Assembly (NCBI RefSeq): GCF_004522235.1
Contig: NZ_SDLT01000011.1
Location: forward strand, 173,475 to 237,474
DNA: 64,000 nt
Source of the DNA: Amycolatopsis nivea
GTDB lineage: Bacteria > Actinomycetota > Actinomycetes > Mycobacteriales > Pseudonocardiaceae
Direction: 5' to 3'
Positions 55,143 to 63,896 of this stretch are shown here, piece by piece. Made by a program: the position numbers and the translations under genes. How positions within the stretch are numbered: the stretch's first letter is position 1; each line of letters starts with the position of its first letter. Below the pieces are notes generated by a model that had not been told where the DNA came from, did not search any database, and saw only the letters and a list, made by a program, of their open reading frames with translations.

Positions 55143-55373
55143 TCACTCCGCTTCGGCCTTAACGCCGGGGGCTTCGGCGTCATAGGCAGGCGCTCGCCCG
55201 GCCGGGGACAACCACGCCTTCGCGTAGAAACCCTGGCCGGGCAGTCCCAGCAGAACCTCGCCCATCTCCGGAGGGCCGAACACCCACAGCCGCCGGTGCT
55301 CGATCAGCTCGGCGGCGAGTTCCGGCGGGCAACGCTCGATCCCGATCCGCGCCGGCCAGCCGGGTTCAAGCAC
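55143..55373 (-). CDS. Small hypothetical protein, possibly truncated
   Basis: This 76-residue frame with good codon bias encodes a protein rich in Pro and Trp (LEPGWPARIGIE, then LWVFGPPEMGEVLLGLPG). No family is recognised. The upstream frame (AFGPGFGSTSWL) also looks protein-like but contains no start codon before a stop, so either the GTG at 55373 is used or the gene has lost its 5' part. A hairpin overlaps this start. It is convergent with the serine hydrolase gene. Confidence 0.5.
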   Translation of the reverse strand: MLEPGWPARIGIERCPPELAAELIEHRRLWVFGPPEMGEVLLGLPGQGFYAKAWLSPAGRAPAYDAEAPGVKAEAE

Positions 55374-55389
55374 GAGCCAGCTCGTGCTT
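55368..55389. other. Hairpin over the start of the small hypothetical gene
   Basis: AAGCACGAG and CTCGTGCTT are exact complements around CCAG. The stem covers the GTG start codon at 55373 and would block or tune translation if transcribed. Confidence 0.5.
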
Positions 55390-55500
55390 CCGAAGCCTGG
55401 GCCGAAGGCGCACCCCCACCCTCCTCTGGGGGGCTGCCCATGCCCATTCTACCGGCGCTACCCGACGAAACCGGCGCTTAGAGCATGCAGGGGCCGACTA

Positions 55501-55528
55501 GTCCACAACCGGGGACGGGTGTGGACAA
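55501..55528. other. Inverted repeat containing a DnaA-box-like TGTGGACAA
   Basis: GTCCACA (55501-55507) and TGTGGAC (55520-55526) face each other, and TGTGGACAA (55520-55528) is the complement of TTGTCCACA, the actinobacterial DnaA-box consensus. It lies in a gap between small genes; a single box is not an origin. Confidence 0.35.
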
Positions 55529-55597
55529 CCTGCTCCGGGACGCAAGAACAGAGCCCTCGCCCAGATCTCTGTGCAGAGCTTCGCCGTCTCCCACGCG

Positions 55598-55863
55598 TCA
55601 AGGCCGCACAGTCTCCAGCACGATCCCCGCGAAGCAGCCACCTCCGAACCCGCCCTCCAGCGCAGCAGGCACCGTCTCCGGAGTGTCCGTATGCAGTTCC
55701 AGCAACGGCACCCCGCCACCACCGCGTCGCCGGGCCCCGTCCAGCGCAACCGTCCGGTCCGCCGGAGTTCGCGCGCCTGCTCCGGCGGGCCGCCGAGCAA
55801 AGTCAGGTAGCCGCGCGGGCGAACCGTGACGCGCAGCAGTCTCGGGATCTCCTGTCCGTGGTC
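55598..55863 (-). pseudogene. Probable frameshifted small gene
   Basis: Third-position G/C bias identifies coding sequence in one minus frame from about 55863 to 55715 (IPRLLRVTVRPRGYLTLLGG, then PPEQARELRRTGRLRWTGPG). It switches to a second frame from about 55710 to the stop at 55598 (VPLLELHTDTPETVPAALEG, then CFAGIVLETVRP). Adding one G in the run near 55714 would join them into one ~88-residue protein. It partly overlaps the end of the membrane-protein gene at 55803. The family is not recognised. It is either a real frameshift or a sequencing error in a G-run. Confidence 0.55.
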
Positions 55864-56195
55864 CCACTGGGTGGTATCCCCGACGCGGCGGCGAACGCGA
55901 CTGCGAGGACGAGCGCGAATACGGCCGAGCCGACCTCGTCCGGGTTCGACGGTTCGACGAAGAACCCGACGACGACAAACCCGGTGAACGCCACGGAAAG
56001 AGCGAACAGCGCGGCAGGGACTGCTCGACGGCGGAACCACGCGCGTCGCCAGGGCACGAAAACCAGCACCAGCGTCGCCGCCAGGCCGAGGGGAAGGCCG
56101 ATCAGCGCAGTCGAATCCCACGGGTGCACCAGCGCCGCCAAGGCGAAGAGCGCAAACCATCGCCAGCGCGGCCGGTAACCGTGCGTTTCCGTCAC
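55803..56195 (-). CDS. Hypothetical membrane protein
   Basis: This 130-residue protein has four predicted helices (around WFALFALAALVHPW, LIGLPLGLAATLVLVFV, ALFALSVAFTGFVVVGFF and SAVFALVLAVAFAAASGI) and an unstructured basic end. No family is recognised. The GTG at 56195 is chosen because upstream sequence is not protein-like and leads into the divergent serC promoter. It is 67 bp from the serC start. Confidence 0.6.
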   Translation of the reverse strand: MTETHGYRPRWRWFALFALAALVHPWDSTALIGLPLGLAATLVLVFVPWRRAWFRRRAVPAALFALSVAFTGFVVVGFFVEPSNPDEVGSAVFALVLAVAFAAASGIPPSGTTDRRSRDCCASRFARAAT

Positions 56196-56250
56196 GATTC
56201 CACATGTCGGACACCCGCCAACCGCCGTTACCTGCGTTGTCCCGACCTGA

Positions 56251-57387
<1,137 letters not shown>

Positions 57388-57411
57388 ACCGAAAACGCGC
57401 CGAAACACCCA

Positions 57412-57447
57412 AACCGCCCCGCCAGCCCTCCGGCTCGCGGGGCGGTT
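57412..57447 (+). terminator. serC terminator
   Basis: AACCGCCCCGC and GCGGGGCGGTT form a perfect 11-bp stem with a 14-nt loop, 25 bp after the serC stop. Confidence 0.8.
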
Positions 57448-57646
57448 CGCGTTGATGACCACTCGTTCGTGACAGACCGTGGTCGGCGTGTCACGAGTGT
57501 GACCGATCTCCGCCGCGGCGAAAATGGCCGGGAAAGTGCCGTCGGATTGAGTTCGGATGGGTGAGGCGTCGGCGCGCCTCGCACGTCAAGCCGACGCGCC
57601 GTTCTAACGTGGGCACCCACAAAGGTGAACACCGGGGAGGCGAGAA

Positions 57647-58483
57647 ATGCGGGCGTTGCGGGTGGTCGGGCTGCACGAGGACGGGAAGTCCCTCGTGCTG
57701 GAGGACCCGGCGAGCCGTACGCGCTTCCTGCTCCCGGCCGACGAGAGACTGCGTGCGGCGGCGAGGGGGGACATAGCCCGGCTGGGCCAGATCGAGATCG
57801 AGTTGGAGAGCCAGATGCGGCCACGCGAGATCCAGGCGCGAATCCGCGCGGGCGAGTCCGTCGAGCAGGTCGCGAGCAGCGCGGGCGTCTCGACGCAGCG
57901 GGTGGAGCGATTCGCTTATCCGGTGCTGCTCGAACGGTCCCGCACGGCGGAACTCGCGCAGTCGGCGCACCCGGTCCGCGAGGACGGGCCCGACGTCCAG
58001 ACGCTCGGCGAGGTCATCGCCTACGCCTTCGGCGTCCGCGGCCACGACTACAACCAGGCCGCCTGGGACGCCTGGCGCGGCGACGACGGCAAGTGGGTCG
58101 TCGTGCTGCGCTGGAAAGCGGGCCGCTCCGACAACCGCGCACACTGGTCGTTCTCGCCCGGCGCGCACGGCGGAACGGTGCACGCGCTCGACGAGAACGC
58201 CGAAGTCCTGCTGAACCCGAACTCCTACGTCGCCCCGCGCACGGTGCGGGCGCTGGCCCCCGCCCGCGATTCGGTGGTGCAGCCGACCCTCGACGCCGTC
58301 GAGGAACCGCGCGCCATCGAGGGTCCGGACGAGGGCGACGACGAGACCCGCGAGATCCCGCGTGTCCCGGGCGAGTCCGACGGTGACGAAGCCGAGCAGC
58401 CGCGCACGAAGGCGAAGAAGAACCATCCGATCGTGCCGTCCTGGGAGGACGTGCTGCTCGGAGTCCGCACCCAGCGCGGCTGA
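57647..58483 (+). CDS. sepH: Septation protein SepH (DUF3071)
   Basis: This 278-residue cell-division protein stimulates FtsZ assembly at division sites. It has the conserved opening MRALRVVGLHEDGKSLVLED, the HTH-like middle part (REIQARIRAGESVEQVASSA, then VSTQRVERFAYPVLLERS) that binds FtsZ, and a DYNQAAWDAWRGDDGKWVV segment. An acidic, disordered C-terminus ends with VPSWEDVLLGVR. The ATG start follows GGGGAGG. It lies next to serC, as in mycobacteria. Confidence 0.95.
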   Translation: MRALRVVGLHEDGKSLVLEDPASRTRFLLPADERLRAAARGDIARLGQIEIELESQMRPREIQARIRAGESVEQVASSAGVSTQRVERFAYPVLLERSRTAELAQSAHPVREDGPDVQTLGEVIAYAFGVRGHDYNQAAWDAWRGDDGKWVVVLRWKAGRSDNRAHWSFSPGAHGGTVHALDENAEVLLNPNSYVAPRTVRALAPARDSVVQPTLDAVEEPRAIEGPDEGDDETREIPRVPGESDGDEAEQPRTKAKKNHPIVPSWEDVLLGVRTQRG

Positions 58484-58501
58484 CCAGTCCCGCTTCAAGC
58501 G

Positions 58502-58550
58502 CCCCAATGCCACATTGGGTGCGTCAGATGCACCCAATGCCGCATTGGGG
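58502..58550. repeat. CCAATG palindromic array, two units, with T-run
   Basis: Two CCCAATG-N3-CATTGGG units flank the 13-nt linker TGCGTCAGATGCA, making a nearly symmetric 49-nt structure. TTTTCT follows on the plus strand, so it can end sepH transcription (stop at 58483). It has the same plan as the array at 2988-3066. Confidence 0.85.
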
Positions 58551-58649
58551 TTTTCTCGGTAGCTGTGGTGTGCGGCCAGCTCTCCGCTCCGGCCGACGTC
58601 TGTGAGGGGAACCCTCCGGATCGTGCCCCCGACCTGAGACAGCTTCGGT

Positions 58650-58700
58650 CCGTGAAGGGCTCCTTGAGGGAATCTGATTCCCTCAAGGAGCCCTTCACGG
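58650..58700. repeat. GTGAAGG-family perfect palindrome
   Basis: Two 25-nt arms are exact complements around a single base (58675), starting CCGTGAAGGGCTCC. It lies in the gap between sepH and the convergent MmcQ gene. A half-copy (TGTGAGGGGAACCCT) sits at about 58600-58615. Confidence 0.9.
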
Positions 58701-58764
58701 ACTTTCAGCAGGAAAGAAAGCCGCCCAGCGCGGCTCGTCGGCCGGTGCTCGCAGCATCCCGGTA

Positions 58765-58813
58765 CGTGAGGGCCACCCTCAGGGAATCCGATTCCCTCAG
58801 GGTGGCCCTCACG
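58765..58813. repeat. GTGAGGG-family perfect palindrome
   Basis: Two 24-nt arms are exact complements around one base (58789), starting CGTGAGGGCCACCC. Compared with the copy at 58650, it differs at five arm positions, each with the matching change in the other arm. Confidence 0.9.
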
Positions 58814-58841
58814 GACGGCGGCGAAAGCGCAGCGGTCGGGG

Positions 58842-59195
58842 TCAGGCGTCCAGCAACGCGGCCAGTTTCTTCGGTGCCACGTGCCGATATGCCTCGCGCA
58901 CGATCTGGTCCACCTCGGTCCAGTCGACGTCCACATCGAGCCGCACGCCGAGCCATCCGTGCACTCCGACGTAGGGCGGCCGGAAAAACCGCTCCGGCTC
59001 GGTGCGCACCAGTTCCTCCTGCACCCCGGGCGGCGCGGGGCACCAGAACGCGAGCTTGTCGTCGTGGTGCCGGTCGGCGAACATCGCGAACGTCTTGCGC
59101 CCGCGGACGAACCACGTCGGTTCGCCGTGGCTGAGTCGTTCGGTGGCTTCGGGCAGGGCGAGACAGAGGGCGCGCAGCTTGTCGAGCGGAGCCAT
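58842..59195 (-). CDS. MmcQ/YjbR-family protein
   Basis: This 117-residue protein has the MmcQ/YjbR fold: LRALCLALPEATERLSHGEP, WFVRGRKTFAMFADR, LAFWCPAPPGVQEELVR and FFRPPYVGVHGWLGVRLD. It ends with VREAYRHVAPKKLAALL. DNA binding is proposed for some members, but the role is unclear. It is followed by the repeat cluster at its 3' end. Confidence 0.87.
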   Translation of the reverse strand: MAPLDKLRALCLALPEATERLSHGEPTWFVRGRKTFAMFADRHHDDKLAFWCPAPPGVQEELVRTEPERFFRPPYVGVHGWLGVRLDVDVDWTEVDQIVREAYRHVAPKKLAALLDA

Positions 59196-59213
59196 CGCGT
59201 CAGTATCCGCGAG

Positions 59214-59804
59214 TCAGAACACCGTGGCCAGCACGCCGATCCACGCGAGGGCCAAGCCGCCGCCCGCGCCGTACACCGCCCAGCGCAGGATCGGCACCTT
59301 TCGGCCAAGCCACAGCGACGGTGCGACGCCGCCGGTCACCACCAGCGCCGCGATCAACGCCAGCCACACGCTCGTTTCGCGGGCGAGCGTGGTGGCCAGC
59401 GCGAGCATCGCCACGACCACCACCGCGGCCGCGAACACCGACACGGTCAGCCCGGTGAGCCAAGGCGTCGGCTCTTCCCGAGTCCGGGCCCGCGCGGGTT
59501 GATCCGGCCGCCGAGGCGGTTCGACCACCGTTTCCACGCCGGTCACCGGGTCGACGAAGCGCACCTCGGTGCCCATCACCGCGGCCAGTCGCGCGGCGAG
59601 CTGACGTCCGCGCTGCGACACGACCGAACCGGCGACGTCGACGTCCGAGTCGGAGCGCGCCACCGCCGACGCCACGCGCGCCCACTCGTGCAGGGCTTGC
59701 GCCAGCTCGGCACCGATCGCGAGCCGACGCGGGTCGACCTCTCGCGCGTGCTCGCCGCCCGGCCCGGCGAGCACCGCCTGCTCGCCGCGGATGCGCAGCT
59801 CCAT
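59214..59804 (-). CDS. DUF2537 membrane protein
   Basis: This 196-residue protein has an N-terminal soluble half (MELRIRGEQAVLAGPGG, about residues 1-115) and four C-terminal membrane helices. It matches the DUF2537 family, found next to sepH and trmH in mycobacteria. The start follows GGAGGGG. The function is unknown. It is read towards the MmcQ gene and lies 32 bp after the TrmH gene. Confidence 0.82.
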   Translation of the reverse strand: MELRIRGEQAVLAGPGGEHAREVDPRRLAIGAELAQALHEWARVASAVARSDSDVDVAGSVVSQRGRQLAARLAAVMGTEVRFVDPVTGVETVVEPPRRPDQPARARTREEPTPWLTGLTVSVFAAAVVVVAMLALATTLARETSVWLALIAALVVTGGVAPSLWLGRKVPILRWAVYGAGGGLALAWIGVLATVF

Positions 59805-59836
59805 CGTGCCCCTCCCCGCAAGAAACGTGCCGGGGG

Positions 59837-60658
59837 TCACTCTAGTGGGGCGACGCCCGCCGAGACCTCGTGGAACGCGATCGCCGCGGCCGTGGCGACG
59901 TTCAGCGAGTCGACCCCGGCCACCATCTCCACGCGGACCGCGACGTCCGCGGCTTCGATCGCCTCGTCCGTCAGCCCCGGCCCCTCGGCGCCGAGCAGCA
60001 GCGCGATCGGACCCGGCACTTTCTCGCGCAATCCGCGCAGCGGTACGGAATCCGCGCGCGGAGTGAGCGCAGCCACCGTAAAACCCCGTGCCCGCAGCAC
60101 ATCCAGACCGCCGGGCCAGCTGTCGAAAGTCGCGAACGGGACGCGCAGCACGTGTCCCATCGAAACGCGCACACTGCGCCGGTAAAGCGGATCCGAACAA
60201 CCCGGACCGAGCAATATCCCGCCGACGCCGAGCGCGGCGGCATTGCGGAAAAGCGCGCCGAGATTCTCGTGATCGCCGACGCCTTCCAGCACGGCCAAAA
60301 CCTGTGCGCTGTCCACGATTTGGGAGACCGTCGGCGGTTCCGGGCGATCCGCGACCGCGAGCACCCCGCGATTGAGGTGGAAACCGACGACGTCGGCCAT
60401 CGTCTCCGCCGACGTCACATACGCGGGCACGTCGACGCCCGCGAGTTCGTCTTCCAATTCCCGCAGCCGTCGCTCCACGCCGAGCAGCGCTCGCACCGGA
60501 TAGCGCGAAGCAAGCAGCCGCCCGACCACGACGGTTCCCTCGGCGATCACCAGCCCGCGCCCGCCGGGGCGGTCCGGCCGACGGTCCGCTGTGGACAGGT
60601 CGCGGAAGTCGTCGAGCCCCGGATGCGCCCGGTCCTCGGTGAAGATCAGTTGAGCCAC
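59837..60658 (-). CDS. TrmH-family RNA 2'-O-methyltransferase
   Basis: This 273-residue SPOUT enzyme methylates a ribose 2'-OH in tRNA or rRNA. Motif 1 is NLGALFRNAAALGVGGILL (Arg in FRNA), motif 2 LLLGAEGPGLTDE, and motif 3 VDSLNVATAAAIAFHEV, forming the trefoil knot. The N-terminal domain is about 110 residues. The start is GTG 60658, before AQLIFTEDRA. The exact RNA target is not predictable. Confidence 0.9.
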   Translation of the reverse strand: MAQLIFTEDRAHPGLDDFRDLSTADRRPDRPGGRGLVIAEGTVVVGRLLASRYPVRALLGVERRLRELEDELAGVDVPAYVTSAETMADVVGFHLNRGVLAVADRPEPPTVSQIVDSAQVLAVLEGVGDHENLGALFRNAAALGVGGILLGPGCSDPLYRRSVRVSMGHVLRVPFATFDSWPGGLDVLRARGFTVAALTPRADSVPLRGLREKVPGPIALLLGAEGPGLTDEAIEAADVAVRVEMVAGVDSLNVATAAAIAFHEVSAGVAPLE

Positions 60659-60875
60659 ATCGGACAGTCTCGCACCCGCCCGAACCCGTGCCCACTGGTC
60701 CGAACGTGCGAGGCGCTTTAGGGCAAACGGCGTAGTTACGCGCAGGGTCAACCGCCGGTGACGGAGAGCACCAGTTTGGCCGCTAGCCCATGGCGCGGCG
60801 CTGTGCGACGGTGGTCTGCCTGGCGTACTAGCCGCCCAGACCACTGCGGACAGCAGCCAAGGAGCGCGTCGAACC

Positions 60876-62372
60876 ATGGGTACGGATCTCTCGGCACACC
60901 CCGGCCGGCTCGATCGCGGACGGTACCGCCGGAAGGTCCAGCGATGCCTGGACACCCTGGCCCGGATGCTCACCGACGGGAGTTTTTCCTTTCCTCGCAA
61001 GAACATCGGGCTCGAAGTCGAGCTGAACCTGGTGGACGGGCAGCTGCGCCCGTCGATGACCAACTCGGTCGTGCTGGAGGCGCTCGACGACGCGTCGTTC
61101 ACCACCGAACTCGGCCAGCACAACCTGGAGCTGAACGTGCCGCCGCGCCCGCTCGCCGGGGATTCCGCGCTGCGCCTGGAAGAAGACCTGCACTCCTACC
61201 TCGCGAAAGCGCAGGAGAGCGCGGCGCACACCGGCTCGTCGGTGGCCATGATCGGCATTCTGCCCACGCTGGGAGCGGAGCATTTCGACCAGAAGTGGCT
61301 GTCCCACAAAACGCGCTACACATCGCTGAACGACGAGATCTTCGCCGCCCGCGGCGAGCGGATCGCGCTCGCGATGGACGGCCCGGCATTGCCCGGGGCC
61401 CAGCCGGAGCGGCTGCGGCACTACGCGGAGTCCATTCTCCCGGAGGCCGCCTGTACTTCAGTCCAATTGCATCTGCAGGTGGCCCCCGAGGAATTCGCGG
61501 CGCATTGGAACGCCGCGCAATGCCTGGCGGGCGTCCAGATCGCGCTCGCCTCGAACTCTCCTTTCCTGCTGGGCAAGGCGCTGTGGCACGAAACCCGGAT
61601 CCCGTTGTTCCAGCAGGCCACCGACACCCGGCCGGAGGAGCTGAAAAACCAGGGTGTCCGGCCGCGGGTGTGGTTCGGCGAACGGTGGATCACGTCGATC
61701 TTCGACCTGTTCGAGGAAAACGTCCGCTATTTCCCGGGACTGCTGCCGGAGACCGATCTCGAGGACCCGATCGAAGCGCTCGAATCCGGGCAGGCGCCAA
61801 AACTTTCCGAACTGCGGCTGCACAACGGAACGATTTGGCGGTGGAACCGGCCGGTGTACGACGTCGTCGACGGCCTGCCGCACCTGCGCATCGAAAACCG
61901 CGTGCTGCCCGCCGGTCCGACGGTCGCCGACATCGTCGCCAACGCGGCGTTTTTCTACGGCGCCCAACGCGCGCTCGCGGAACAGGACCGGCCGGTCTGG
62001 TCGCAGATGTCGTTCCAGGCAGCGGAAGAAAACCTGTACGAGGGCGCGCGCAAGGGTTTCGACGCGCAGCTGTACTGGCCCGGCATCGGCTGGATCCCGC
62101 CGGACGAACTGGCCCTGCGCGTCCTGCTGCCGCTGGCGCACGAGGGCCTGCGCCGGTCGGACGTCTCCGACGAAGCCCGCGTGCGCTACCTCGGCATCAT
62201 CGAACGCCGCTGCCTCGCCCGCCGCAGCGGCGCGGCCTGGCAACGCGACTACGTGCTGCGCGCGCACGAACGCGGGGCCGACCGCGAAACCGCCCTCAAC
62301 TGGATGCTGCGGCGGTACCTGGAACTCTCCGAGGCTGGCGAGCCGGTGCACACCTGGCCGCTCGACGACTGA
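60876..62372 (+). CDS. Glutamate-cysteine ligase family 2 (GCS2)-like protein
   Basis: This 498-residue protein is of the GCS2/carboxylate-amine ligase group. It shows FPRKNIGLEVELNLVDGQLR near residue 40 (the conserved Glu-Glu metal region), ELGQHNLELNVPPRPL (about 93), TSVQLHLQVAPEEF (about 193), and HLRIENRVLPAGPTVAD (about 345). An AAGGAG site lies 10 nt before the ATG. Since mycothiol producers do not make glutathione, the product is probably another gamma-glutamyl or peptide-like compound. It is a single-gene unit with a hairpin at 60811-60844 upstream. Confidence 0.82.
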   Translation: MGTDLSAHPGRLDRGRYRRKVQRCLDTLARMLTDGSFSFPRKNIGLEVELNLVDGQLRPSMTNSVVLEALDDASFTTELGQHNLELNVPPRPLAGDSALRLEEDLHSYLAKAQESAAHTGSSVAMIGILPTLGAEHFDQKWLSHKTRYTSLNDEIFAARGERIALAMDGPALPGAQPERLRHYAESILPEAACTSVQLHLQVAPEEFAAHWNAAQCLAGVQIALASNSPFLLGKALWHETRIPLFQQATDTRPEELKNQGVRPRVWFGERWITSIFDLFEENVRYFPGLLPETDLEDPIEALESGQAPKLSELRLHNGTIWRWNRPVYDVVDGLPHLRIENRVLPAGPTVADIVANAAFFYGAQRALAEQDRPVWSQMSFQAAEENLYEGARKGFDAQLYWPGIGWIPPDELALRVLLPLAHEGLRRSDVSDEARVRYLGIIERRCLARRSGAAWQRDYVLRAHERGADRETALNWMLRRYLELSEAGEPVHTWPLDD

Positions 62373-62425
62373 GCCGTTTTCGCGCGGTCCCCTACAGTGT
62401 TTCGCACGGGAAGGGGGTGGCGCGC

Positions 62426-63028
62426 GTGCCGAAGGTGCTGGGCGGTTCGCTCGAAGCGCACCGCCGAGAGGTGCGGTCGCGAGTGTTCGACGTCGTCCGC
62501 GCGCAGCTGTACGAGCGCGGGTTCGACGCGATCACGCTCGCCGGCGTCGCCGCGGAGGCCGGGCTCGGCCGCACCGCGATGTACAACCACTTCCCGGACA
62601 AGGAAAGCCTGCTCGTCGCGTTCGTGGAGGACGAGTCCGCGCGGTATGTCGAGCGGCTGCGCGCGGCGGTGGACGCCGAACCGGACCCGGTCGCCCAGCT
62701 GGCCACGTTCGTCCGGCTGCAGCTGCGCGTGCTGGCCGAACACCACCTTCCGCCGGGCACCGCGCTGGAGTCCGCGCTCGCGCCCGCGGCGTATCAGCGG
62801 ATCAGCGCGCACGCCGACCCGATCATCGAACAGCTTCGCTCGGTACTGCTCGCCGGAGTCGACGCGGGCAGCTGGCCGGCGCAAGACCTCGACGTGGTGG
62901 TCCCGATGATCACCGCCGCGCTCGGCAGCCGTCAGGTCATCGATGTGCCCGCTGACCAGCTGGAAGACGCCATCGAGGCCGCCGTGCGGTTCGTCCGGCG
63001 AGCGGTCGGTTCGAGTGAAAACCGCTGA
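62426..63028 (+). CDS. TetR-family regulator upstream of heme oxygenase
   Basis: This 200-residue regulator has the HTH at residues about 20-66 (RAQLYERGFDAITLAGVAAE, then GRTAMYNHFPDKESLLVAFV). It lies just upstream of hmuO with an iron box and a perfect 29-bp palindrome between them. The palindrome is a plausible target of this TetR. GTG 62426 is preferred for its spacing from AAGGGGG; GTG 62417 is an alternative. Confidence 0.87.
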   Translation: MPKVLGGSLEAHRREVRSRVFDVVRAQLYERGFDAITLAGVAAEAGLGRTAMYNHFPDKESLLVAFVEDESARYVERLRAAVDAEPDPVAQLATFVRLQLRVLAEHHLPPGTALESALAPAAYQRISAHADPIIEQLRSVLLAGVDAGSWPAQDLDVVVPMITAALGSRQVIDVPADQLEDAIEAAVRFVRRAVGSSENR

Positions 63029-63030
63029 TT

Positions 63031-63049
63031 TTAGGGTAGCCTAAGTACC
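63031..63049 (+). promoter_or_regulatory. Iron box (DtxR/IdeR site)
   Basis: TTAGGGTAGCCTAAGTACC agrees with the DtxR/IdeR 19-mer (TTAGGTTAGSCTAACCTAA) at 13 of the first 14 positions. It sits 59-77 bp before the heme oxygenase start, as in corynebacterial hmuO. Confidence 0.75.
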
Positions 63050-63063
63050 GGTCGTGGCCTACA

Positions 63064-63092
63064 GTTCTTTCTGACAGCTTGTCAGAAAGAAC
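63064..63092. promoter_or_regulatory. Perfect 13-bp inverted repeat before heme oxygenase
   Basis: GTTCTTTCTGACA and TGTCAGAAAGAAC are exact complements around GCT. It lies between the iron box and the ribosome site, so it is either an operator (TetR-like) or an mRNA hairpin in the leader. Confidence 0.8.
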
Positions 63093-63107
63093 GTCGGGAG
63101 GCCTTTG

Positions 63108-63782
63108 ATGACGGTGACCGCGGACCTCGAAGCCAGCCCGTTCTCCGGACAGCTGCGCGCGTCCACGAGGACGGTCCATGACAAGGCCAACCACTCCACG
63201 TACATGAACGCGCTGCTCGGCGGCGAGCTGACGCTGGACGGCTACGCGGCGCTGGCCACCCAGTACTACTTCATCTACGAGGCGATCGAGCGGGCAGGCG
63301 ACGCGATGGCCGACGACCCGGTCGGCGGCGAGTTCGTGTTCGAGGAGCTGCGCCGGCTGCCCGCGCTGGAACGCGACCTCGCCCGCCTGGTCGGCCCCGG
63401 CTGGCGCACCGAGATCGCCCCGCTCGCCGCGACCGAGGCCTACACCGCGCGGATCGCCGAGGCGGCACGCTGGTCCGGCGGGTTCGTGGCGCACCACTAC
63501 ACGCGCTACCTCGGCGACATCGCGGGCGGCCAGATCATCCGGCGGCTGCTGGAGAAGAAGTTCGACCTCGCCGAGGCGGGCACGCTCTTCTACCGCTTCG
63601 ACGAGATCGGCAGCGCCCCCGCGTTCCGCGACCGCTACCGCGCGAAGCTCGACGAGGCGCCGTGGAGCGAGGCCGACCGCGCCCGGGTGATCGACGAATC
63701 CGTGGTCGCGTTCGAGCACAACGTGGCGGTGTTCGACGAACTGGCCGTCGACCTCGCGCGGTACCGGGACCCGGCGGCATGA
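63108..63782 (+). CDS. hmuO: Heme oxygenase (biliverdin-producing)
   Basis: This 224-residue heme oxygenase opens heme to biliverdin, CO and iron to obtain iron. The proximal His is in RTVHDKANHS (His24), and the distal helix reads YLGDIAGGQIIRRLLEKKF (about residues 132-150) with the flexible GDIAGG. The ATG follows GGAGG with a 6-nt gap. The iron box upstream indicates repression when iron is plentiful; the palindrome points to a second input. Electron donor genes are not nearby. Confidence 0.94.
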   Translation: MTVTADLEASPFSGQLRASTRTVHDKANHSTYMNALLGGELTLDGYAALATQYYFIYEAIERAGDAMADDPVGGEFVFEELRRLPALERDLARLVGPGWRTEIAPLAATEAYTARIAEAARWSGGFVAHHYTRYLGDIAGGQIIRRLLEKKFDLAEAGTLFYRFDEIGSAPAFRDRYRAKLDEAPWSEADRARVIDESVVAFEHNVAVFDELAVDLARYRDPAA

Positions 63783-63896
63783 GCCGGGTCACAGCGGGTT
63801 GACCTCCACCTAGCTCGAAGTACGAGGCTCGGTTTCAGAAGGCTCCCGCGAGGGAAGCCGCCAAGCACAACCGCGCGTCGACCAGAAGGAGGGCCC

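Noticed and set aside
55501..55528. DnaA-box-like site as a possible replication origin
   Set aside because: Only one exact box is present, with no AT-rich stretch and no dnaA/dnaN genes. It is kept as a minor site only.
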